A stretch of DNA of 64,000 nt, taken from positions 9,524,001 to 9,588,000 of the forward strand of contig NC_087163.1 of the NCBI RefSeq assembly GCF_035594125.1, given 5' to 3'. How positions within the stretch are numbered: position 1 is the stretch's first letter; the number at the start of each line of letters is the position of its first letter. A program made the translations under genes and the position numbers. Source of the DNA: Scylla paramamosain. Lineage: Eukaryota > Arthropoda > Malacostraca > Decapoda > Portunidae. This document shows, piece after piece, positions 36,079 through 43,892 of this stretch. The notes under the pieces were generated by a model. The model was given only the letters and a program-made list of their open reading frames with translations. It did not search any database and was not told where the DNA came from.

Positions 36079-37327
36079 GACGCCGAAGCTTGACTAGGAT
36101 AGGAGCACCTGGAATCACCTCTGGTGGTCATCCTGCGAGACCCGTAAGGTTGAAATCTGGAGGAGAAACCATGTGAGGGGGCCTTGCCAAAAAAGTTCTA
36201 CTGTCTACCCCCACCAAATCTGCCAGAGTTGGAAGCCCAAAATGGAGAAGGCTTCTTACTTGTGAACTTGCTTTTCAGCCTCTCTGCCTCTTCAATTTGC
36301 CTGGTGGCTTGGGAATGGTCATCCCCCAAACAGGAGTCCAGTCATGGGAGCCTTGTCTGAGCACAAGTGGGAATACTTGGGATTAATGTCCTGCTTGATG
36401 ACATGCCGCCGGGTCAATTTGTTTCGGAAGTGGGCATTACCTAGTGATGCCAAAGCATCATTAAGCATGGCCACCTCATGGGCCATAGCCAGATTGTCTT
36501 CATCATGAGCCACCTTGTTCAGGACTGTAAGGGACGACAACAATCATGGCAGCCTTAGTGATATCCTTTCCCACCTCACATAAGCAAAAGTTGGCTTTCC
36601 TCGCTTCCGCATGCAATGCGTCTAGCACCTGTGCGTTGCATTCCACTTGTGTTAATACGTGGCAATTACTGGGTCTCAGTGTCACATCATCCTCTATAAT
36701 GGCCTTGCAGTCCTCCTCTCACATGCCACTGACAAACAGGTGGTTCACCATTGCAGCAACCTCCTTGTCAAGTTCCTCTGAGACATTTTCCATGGGCCCA
36801 TAGTTCTTGGCACCTTGTAGTAAAATATTGCCACGGGGAACATCCCCCTGGACCTCCTCCTCCGCACTGTTGGCCTCCGACCTGGGAGATCTAAACCCAG
36901 AAAACCCCGCAGGTGACGCCTGAGAAACAAGCGCCAAATTAGTACTAGACAGAGGCAGGGGAGCAGCATGTTGAGCTTTATTAGTACTCACAGCCTTACT
37001 CTCCTTCTTAAGTTTGACCATGTCACTCCTCAATGCAGCTATAGCATCCATAATCAAGGCCAGAGTAGGAGCACTGCTGTCTTCTCCGGTGGAGGACAGG
37101 GAGGGGGGAGGTGACTGAGAAAAGCTGTTCCGCTTTTGGTGGAAATGTGACTCCTTGTCCAAACTCAACCACTCATGATGGTTAGAACGGCTCGTTGACC
37201 TGGAACAGTCCTTACCATGCCTACTGCCCTTGTGAAGGTCCTTGACATTTGAGGAGGAGCGGTACATGCCTGTAGGTCTTTCTCTGTCAGGACTGTGACC
37301 AGCAATACATGATGGCATGACGAACAT
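36040..37327 (-). pseudogene. E2 gag-like ORF, disrupted
   Basis: N-terminal Ser/Arg/Pro-rich part and a frame to LFVSGM followed by TGA at 36719-36721. It continues in the same frame (DDVTLRPSNCHVL, KANFCLCEVGKDITKAA), then shifts near 36540 to the 36543-36319 frame (NDALASLGNAHFRNKL). Gag-frame similarity extends to the slippery site, where the frame closes with TGA just after AAA-AAC. The stop at 36719 sits one codon before the position of the E1 stop. Confidence 0.75.
36045..36078 (-). promoter_or_regulatory. E2 putative -1 frameshift site (A AAA AAC plus hairpin)
   Basis: Heptamer at 36072-36078, gag frame TCA-AAA-AAC. After a 10-nt spacer, GGGGT (36061-36057) can pair with ACCCC (36049-36045). 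Same geometry as E1 and E3. Confidence 0.68.
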
Positions 37328-37399
37328 GTAAACAATGTCGCTGCAAGACGCTGCCTCTTCAAACAGCTGTTACTCTGCCTTCCCAACAGGCCACCTTAA

Positions 37400-37655
37400 C
37401 CGCTCCCTCAGGATAATGGGAAATAAAGTATTACAGGCTACAGGTAGCAGAAAACCCAGTCGCCCCAAACATGGAAAATAAGCTTGTAATCTGCCCGCCC
37501 CTATACACAGATAATGGGGTTGGCAACAGCCTGCCCCTATCACAGTTAATGGGAGTGGCAACAGCCCGCCCCTATCATGGGTAATGGGTATTCACAACCC
37601 ACACCAACACAGGTAGTGTAATAGTTTATAACCTGCTCCTATCACGGATAACAGG
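37400..37655 (-). repeat. E2 leader stem-loop units
   Basis: Five units, plus-strand view: 37400-37419 (inner TCC/GGA), 37494-37518 (CCCG/TGGG), 37530-37553 (CCTG/TGGG with wobble pairs), 37565-37588 (CCCG/TGGG, inner CCC/GGG), 37632-37655 (CCTG/CAGG, inner TCC/GGA). All have TAA just before the 3' outer arm. Confidence 0.62.
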
Positions 37656-37679
37656 AATAGCAACAATGGACCAGCAGGC

Positions 37680-37796
37680 AGCTGGCCCAACATCCAATCA
37701 GTGTGGTGTCCACGTAGCTACTGACAGCGTGGCAAAGCGCAACGTGTCTCATGTGACAGCGTCATCTAGCAGACAGGTGATTTGCTGAAGTAAAAT
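37680..37796 (-). repeat. E2 5' terminal region
   Basis: Minus-strand TTTTACTTCAGCAAATCACC terminus followed by CTGCTAGATGACGCTGTC and CACATGAGACACGTTGC. Partner sequences lie at 32702-32775 and 32971-33030. Confidence 0.78.
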
Positions 37797-38115
37797 TTTA
37801 ACTTTGTTACATACTCTGCACAGAGATGAGCCTCTGACACTGAAGCAAGGGTCATTCCACAAGAAATTAGCATAGTATATTCTCAGAAACATAATACCAG
37901 AGGCATCTTCACTTTGATGGCTCCTGAGGCAATATTGGAAAGATAGGACTTGTATGAGATGACAAGGCAAGGCAGACAAAAAATGTACTTAATTTCACTA
38001 ACACACAAAATACAGAGTTGTAGCAGGAGAAACTTGTGAGGAAGTAGGGTGGCTCAGTCTGATGGATGAGGCTCATGATAGTTGCATAATATGTGTGGTG
38101 AGTGCCTGTAATCAT
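37797..38115 (-). mobile_element. LINE-A copy, part upstream of the E2 insertion
   Basis: Minus strand: ILPQEPSK (compare IPPQDPPK in the plus copy) and YANFLWNDPCFSVRGSSLC (compare [19 protein letters not shown]). Breaks at 37796 exactly where E2 begins and resumes at 32638. Confidence 0.75.
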
Positions 38116-38371
38116 CTGCCAGGTGAGTCATATACCTGCACAACTTCACTTTGCTGAGGAGTCTTGTTGGCAGGTGCTGACTCATCAACCTGTGAGTATC
38201 AAAGCATCATGATCAATTCTCATCCATACACTTGAGTTTGAAGGAGATAGTATACACCTGACAAAATGGTAATTACTCGGAGGGAGGTTTCATGAGGTGG
38301 GTTTCACAGGTGGGTGCTGTGAGCTTGCTTTTCACCCAGCTGTGATCTCCCTTTGTATCTCACAATGCAAG
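38116..38371. other. Unassigned sequence
   Basis: No gene or repeat recognised. Confidence 0.35.
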
Positions 38372-38590
38372 ACTCGGGCTAGTACAGTGGTAGCATGCTG
38401 GCCTTGGATTCTGAGATCTGCAGATTGAATCTCGCTCTGGCCTATGAGCATAAGCTGTTTACTGAGAGGGCTCATGTTCTGGAGAGCATCATAAGAACAT
38501 AAGAAATAAGGGAAGCTGCAAGAAGCCACCAGGCTTACATGTGGCAGTCCCTGTATCATGATGGATACTGGAACTGAAAGCCGACAAACT
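38372..38590 (+). mobile_element. tRNA-derived SINE
   Basis: The tRNA-like head has a perfect A box TAGTACAGTGG (38380-38390) and a B-box-like GATTGAATCTC (about 38423-38433, one base short of consensus) at tRNA spacing. The body contains CATAAGAACATAAGAA, GCTGCAAGAAGCCACCAGG and GTGGCAGTCCCTGTAT. The head is too degraded to name the parental tRNA. RNA polymerase III transcription would start at about 38372. Confidence 0.6.
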
Positions 38591-38699
38591 TTAACATTAT
38601 AAGGGAGTAATCACAACCTGCCCTCTAAAAACAACCCATCTTTCACACAACATATGCATTTAACATACACACACATCTCACTCAAAATTCAAAATTCAA

Positions 38700-39770
38700 A
38701 ATGATGACTCCTACACCAGCCTCAGAATCCTCAGTAGAGTGTCCATGATGGAATCCATACTGGTGATCAGATGATGCCATGAAGTGATAGATGTTTATGA
38801 ATCTTCATGTTGAAAGTGGATGAAAACTTTGGAAGGGCAGGAAATCAAAGCATTAGGTTGGTAGTTTGAAATATTAGACCAAATGTCTTTTTAGTAACAC
38901 ACTGAATGTAGGCAAACTTTCATCAGGAAGAAAAGCTAGATGCTGTCAGAGTTGTAAGGTGCAAACATGAAGGCACTGTTTCAGAGAACAATAAAAACAC
39001 CATCAGGCCCATAAACCTTCTGAGGATAGCCTGCAAGGGTTAATGTCAGCATGGGCATAGAAAACATCATTATGAAAGAGGCAGAGGGTTAAGAAGAGGG
39101 AGGAACAAGCCCTGAATAATCCAATGTAGAGTTTTTAACAAAAGTTTGAACAAAGAGATCAGCTTTAGACATAGATGTGATGGCAGTGGTGCCATCAGAT
39201 TACAATAGGGGAAGAAAAGATGAAAAAGAAAGTTGTTGGAGATATTTTTGGCTAGCTGCCAAAAGTCATGAGTAGAGTTACATTTAGAGAGATTTTGACA
39301 TTTTCTGTTGATGGAGTTTTGGCTAACTGGAGAACAGTCTAGGGATGACTTTGGACAGAATTAAAAAGTACATGAATTTCAGGTGGCCATCCCTCTATCA
39401 TATATAGCACAAGAACAGGCTGAGTTAAACCAAGATTTGGAAGATTTAGGGCAAGAGAATAAGTGAGGAATGTATACCTCCTTGCCAGACACAATGACCT
39501 CTGTTTTGCATTCAACACATAAAGACGAGTCTCTGACATGGAAGCAATAATCATTCTGTGGTCAGATTCTCTTAATTAGCAGAGGCAAAAATGCCAGAGG
39601 CACCTCTGCTTTAGGGGGATCCTGAGGAGGAATTAAAGCAGTAGGGGAAAATACAAATAGGAGGTTATGATGGGAGAAGCCCAATGGAGAAGACAGAGCA
39701 ATAGAATAAGCAGAAGGGTTATAGGTTAGGTAAAGGTCAAGAACATAGGGCATATATCCAAGATGGTTAG
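38700..39770 (-). mobile_element. LINE-A copy, endonuclease to RT start
   Basis: Minus strand: DLYLTYNPSAYSIALSSPLG with a damaged SDH (SHH), [15 protein letters not shown], a linker, then [12 protein letters not shown] coding near 39250, MAPLPSHL-like coding near 39180, and the RT entry near 39000 (VYGPDGV-like). It ends near QYGFHHG at 38760. Many stops. Confidence 0.75.
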
Positions 39771-40224
39771 GGATATGAATTGTGATTCCAAGGCTAGGTG
39801 TTTGTTAGCCAATATGATAATTTTGATAATTTTGTGTGAAAAATGTTTGTTTAGGTGCATGTAGTATAGTGTACAGGAAGAGGATATGTCTTTAGAGGAC
39901 ATGCTGTAATTGCCATGTTATGCTACTGAGAGAGAGAGAAACTGTCATTTGTGGCAGGGACAGCTACCACTTCCCCCAATAAATAAATGTGATGGTTGTT
40001 TCATGGCCTCAATCTTCATGCTTCTTCCTACCTACTGAATTTATGTGTAAATGAGTAGTAAGTATTGTTAATGTCTAGCTCAAAACACAGCTTATTATTC
40101 AGGTAGAACTCAGGTAGAAATTTTCAGACTGACTAATGACAGGATCATAAGACACTGATATGTGTATACTACACTTGTGGGTAGGGGGGGGGGTGATAGT
40201 CTAGGAATGGGAATATTAAAGAAT
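39771..40224. other. Unassigned sequence
   Basis: G-run at 40183-40191; no gene. Confidence 0.4.
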
Positions 40225-40778
40225 GTGTGTATTTACTTAATTGTATTTACCTAGTTGTGGTTTGCAGGAGGGGAGTAATCTCATAGTATCCCTTCTCTGT
40301 ATCTATCCAGTTTGGTCTTAAAAGCATGGACAGTTTCGGCATTCACAACGTCTTCACTGAGTTCATTCCATTTGTTCACACTTCTGTGAGGAAAACTATG
40401 CTTCTTGATGTCTCTTCTACTGTTAACTTTCTTCAAATTCTTACTGCGTCCCCTTTTACTCTGTATGTCTTAATTTATAAAACATTCTTTGTCCATATTT
40501 TCCTTACCATTGATCATTCTATAGATGTTTATTAGATCCTCTCTCTCTCTCCTATTTTCAAGGGTAGGAATTTCCAACATTCTCAGTCTCTCTTCATAGG
40601 TTAACTTACTCAACTCCAGAACCAACTTAGTGACTGCTCTTTGTACTCTTTCTAATTTTCAGTAACTGTTACTCCCAAATCCACTTCCTCTTTTGATTTC
40701 TGTAACTTCACACCATCCATCTCATAATGATATTGTATTCTCTTCTTACTCTTACCAACCTCCATTACTTTACATTTA
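40225..40778 (-). mobile_element. CR1-like copy 6, 3' part
   Basis: Minus strand: RT C-terminal region (RIQYHYEMDGVKL, then the degraded LERVQR/LSYEERL-type block near 40600-40560), 3' UTR, and end AACTAGGTAAATACAATTAAGTAAATACACACA (given as pattern: GTAAATA then short CA). Split from its upstream part (41547-41750) by the mariner-like MITE. Confidence 0.72.
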
Positions 40779-41546
40779 CCTTATTTGATGGCTCATAAGA
40801 CACATTGGCTCATAAGACGCAACCAGTTTTGGCAGACATTGAAAGGAAAAAAAAAAGATGAATGAGCAGATTTAAGCTCTGAATATAAAGTGAAGGATTT
40901 CACCTGACATTTGAAGACTCCCACATGCATTTAGATCATTATTAGATCCCAATATTTTGCATTGAAAAACTTTTATATTTGCTAGTAGCCTACATACCAA
41001 TCCTGTTGTGAGGTGTAAACATGTACCTGGCATATGGCATCGGCAGTGACTGTGAGAGACTACAGAGATAATAAAGTTTGTTCATAAGAATGTTAAAAGA
41101 CAGGTGCAATTTTAATTGCATGAAAATGTGTCTTACCTCAAAGAGCAACGGCATCACACTGTAAAGAACACTGTGAAGCTTGCCCGTGTCACCAAGTTCG
41201 GTGCATAACCAACCACATGTTTGTTTTAGTACATGCAATGTGTGGTGCATGGTCACTTAGGCAAATTCTTCCTGACTGGTGTCATTTTATGTGAATTACT
41301 GCTAAATATTACCTATTATATATTGTTACTTTGAAAGAATGAGTTGTCTTGTGGTGTAGTACCAATCATCACTTTGTTTACATGTGCGAAGATATCTGGG
41401 GTTTAATTTTAGAGCCTCTGTTGCCATAGACTTACCACCAACTACTGCCTCAATGCTGAACCTTGGCCTCATAAGATGCAGGCTCATTTCCTGAATTTTT
41501 TTTTTTTTTTAAAGAAAAGGTGCATCTCATGAGCCATCAAATATGG
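40779..41546 (+). mobile_element. Mariner-like MITE, complete, with TA duplication
   Basis: 768 bp. Ends CCTTATTTGATGGCTCATAA and, as reverse complement, CCATATTTGATGGCTCATGA form a TIR of about 20 bp. It is flanked by TA on both sides (40777-40778 and 41547-41548), and the interrupted CR1-like sequence joins cleanly if one TA is removed. TA duplication fits Tc1/mariner. No transposase. A second copy is at 6228-7149. Confidence 0.8.
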
Positions 41547-41747
41547 TACTTAAATTGAATTCCATTTGCCAAAATTTATTCTATCTATTCATCTTATGTA
41601 AGTCATCTTGCACTACCATACGGTCATTTACATTTTCATCCCTTCTCATCAGCTTAGCATCATCTGCAAATAAGTTCATATAACTGTCTATTTCTTCATT
41701 TATGTCATTCACATATATTACAAACATTATCATTCCCAACACTAACC

Positions 41748-41750
<3 letters not shown>
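41547..41750 (-). mobile_element. CR1-like copy 6, 5' part (truncated inside RT)
   Basis: Minus strand: begins at the CAGGGG of the VPQGSVLG motif, continues with MIMFVIYVNDINEEIDSYMN and LFADDAKLMRR-like sequence, and runs to the MITE. Its 5' end directly abuts the (CA)n tail of copy 3. Confidence 0.75.

Positions 41751-41810
<60 letters not shown>
41751..41810. repeat. (GT)n microsatellite = (CA)n tail of CR1-like copy 3
   Basis: 30 uninterrupted GT units on plus. On minus this is the terminal CA repeat directly following AACTAGGTAAATA. Confidence 0.95.
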
Positions 41811-41812
<2 letters not shown>

Positions 41813-43295
41813 TTACCTAGTTGTATTAACCTAGTTGTGGTTTATGGGAAAAGAGCTATGCTTGTGCTGTCCCATCTCCATATCTTTTAATATCCAACTT
41901 AGCCTTGAATCCATGTATACTTTCTGCATTTACTATCTCCTCATCCTGACTGTTCCATACATCAATACTTCTATATGGGAAACTATACTTTTTGACGTCT
42001 CTTCTACAAGCACTCCTCTTCAGCCTCTTTCCATGTCCTCTAGTGTCCCGTGTATCCCAGACCATTAAGTCGCTCCAGCCCACCTCCTCTACTCCCTCAT
42101 ATGCTTTATATATCGCAATCAAGTCTCCCCTTTCTCTCCTCTTTTCCAACGTTGGTAGATGTATCCTTGCCAGTCTCTCTTCATATGACAAGTCTCTGAC
42201 ACTTGGTACCATCTTCATAGCTGCTCTCTGAACTCTCTCCAACTTCCTTATATCCTTTTTCTTGTATGGCAACCACACTACTGCTGCATATTCTAGTCTA
42301 GGTCTTATCAGCGACATGATCATCTTCCTGACCATCTCTTCATCCATATATGCAAAGGCCTGCCTTATTCTTCTCAACATGTTATAGGTTTCTCCTGTAA
42401 TTTTACTAATGTGTCTCTCTGGGGTCAGGTTCCCAGTCACTGTAACACCAAGATCCTTTTCCTCTTCTGCTCCACTCAGCCTTACACCATTCAACACATA
42501 ATTTCCTATTACTCTTCTTGTACTTTTTCCAAATTCTATTACTTTACACTTCTTTAAATTAAGTTCCATTTCCCATCTATAACTCCACTCTGATATCTTG
42601 TTCAGGTCTTCTTGTAACGTTCCACAGTCCTCTGCACTCTCAACTTTCTTCAGCAACATTGCATCATCCACAAAAAGGGTCATGTAGCTGTTCACACTCT
42701 CCGTCATATCATTTATATAAACTGCAAACATGATTGGTGCAAGTACTGAGCCTTGTGGTACTCCACTTATGGCTTCCCTCCATGATGATTTTTTGTCTTT
42801 TACCATTGTTCTCATTTCTCTGTTTGTCAAGAAATTTTCTATCCATCTCAGCAGGCCCCCTCTTAGCCCACTATTATGCTTCAACTTCCACAACAATTTC
42901 CTGTGTGGCACTTTATTAAAGGCCTTCTTCAGGTCTAAATAAACACAATCTCCCCATCAATCTCTTTCTTGCATTATATCCACCACTCTAGAATAAAAAC
43001 TCAGTAAGTTTGTAACACACGATCTCCCTCTCCTAAATCCAAATTGTTGCTTTTATTATCACTTCATTTCCTTCTAGGTACTGCATCCATTTATCCTTTA
43101 CCAATCTTTCACACATTTTGCACTCCACACTTGTTAGAGACAGGTCTATAGTTTAAGGGTTCCTCTTTACGACCACCTTTGTAGATTGGCATTATGTTGG
43201 CTCTCTTCCATTCAATTGGGACTCTACTTTCAATTAGGGAGCTCTCAATAATATTATGTATTACCCATGTCAACTGCTGATTGCACTCTTTTAGA
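41811..43295 (-). mobile_element. CR1-like copy 3, downstream half (after the E3 insertion)
   Basis: Minus strand from ILKECNQQLTWV (43295) through RT to the C-terminus and the 3' UTR, ending in the (CA)n tail. The upstream half is at 48683-50257. The codon series VSGWI / LKEC runs across the E3 insertion point without loss. Confidence 0.88.
41856..42911 (-). pseudogene. CR1-like RT, catalytic and C-terminal part, open for 351 codons
   Basis: Best-preserved CR1-like RT stretch. SGVPQGSVLAPIMFAVYIND, the catalytic box LFVDDAMLL (F-V-D-D), WEMELNLKKCKVIEFGKS, the CR1-type C-terminal domain (RPRLEYAAVVWLP, RKLERVQRAAMKMVP, DLSYEERLARIHLPTLEKR, RDTRGHGKRLKRS) and the end RYGDGTAQA. Upstream of 42911 the frame is broken (stop near 42957, frameshift near 43040), so the complete ORF2 is not functional even without E3. 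Would act in target-primed reverse transcription. Confidence 0.85.
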
Positions 43296-43428
43296 ATTAT
43301 AGAAGTACATGAGACTTACCATGGGTCAGTTGAAATGTGCTTCGGATTTTGCGAAGCAAGCCACCGCTGCTGGAGAGAGCTTTCACATGAGATACACAAA
43401 GATCAAGGTACCGACAGACTTTAAAGAG
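43296..43428 (-). repeat. E3 3' terminal region
   Basis: Outer 60 bp (AATTATAGAAGTACATGAG, GGTCAGTTGAAATG) are specific to the 3' end. The inner part (CCACCGCTGCTGGAGAG, CACATGAGATACACAAAG, GTACCGACAG) is the inverted repeat of the 5' end at 48602-48666. Confidence 0.88.
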
Positions 43429-43527
43429 CTGAGAGCCACCCACATGCCACAAGTTCCCGAAAAATGCTCGTTGGAAAGAGAAACACAAAGTCAAAAGCCC
43501 ATCTTTCCGAAGGGTGGGAGTGGTGGG

Positions 43528-43690
43528 CATGTGAAAGCTCTCTCCAGCAGCGGTGGCTTGCTTCGCAAAATCCGAAGCACATTTCAACTGACCCATGGTA
43601 AGTCTCATGTACTTCTATAATTTTACTTCAGCAACCCACCGCTATTGCTGGAGAGGCTCCACATGAGATTTTAAAGCCATGTGGGTGTAC
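43528..43690 (-). repeat. E3 internal complementary region
   Basis: 43528-43622 is the exact reverse complement of the 3' end. It continues through TATAATTTTACTTCAGC into an inverted copy of the 5' end (43618-43672, one mismatch in about 50). The internal junction carries the same ATT that lies at both outer edges, so this region is an inverted record of the joined ends. Confidence 0.9.
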
Positions 43691-43892
43691 TCTCAGAACT
43701 ACACAATCCTTAACGTTCTCCAAGTGAGTGATTGAAAATTAAACAAACTAAATATGTATCCCAACTTCATTGTATGAAAAATCCTCCTCCTTAAACAGAT
43801 ATGTCCCTTACAAAAACATATAGTACATGTATAAAACAAACAAAATATGTCAATTGAGATCCAACGCAAATGAATAGAGAAACCTGTTAACA

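Larger units (their letters stand above)
32639..37796 (-). mobile_element. DIRS-like retrotransposon copy E2, full length but decayed
   Basis: Complete element on minus, about 5.16 kb, inserted in a LINE-A copy whose two halves flank it (32410-32638 and 37797-38115). From the 5' end: terminal region (37680-37796), leader stem-loops (37400-37655), gag (37327-36040), Pol (36078-33202, RT to tyrosine recombinase, many frameshifts), internal complementary region (32879-33045) and 3' terminus (32639-32775). The two copies of the terminal sequence (32639-32730 and 32879-32970) differ at four sites, all transitions. This shows an older insertion than E3. Same subfamily as E1. Confidence 0.88.

Noticed and set aside
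43296..43622. The 95-bp inverted pair as an independent fold-back transposon inserted beside E3
   Set aside because: E2 has the same arrangement at the same place, and the junction sequence between the arms and the 5' end equals the predicted circle junction, so it is part of the DIRS-like element.
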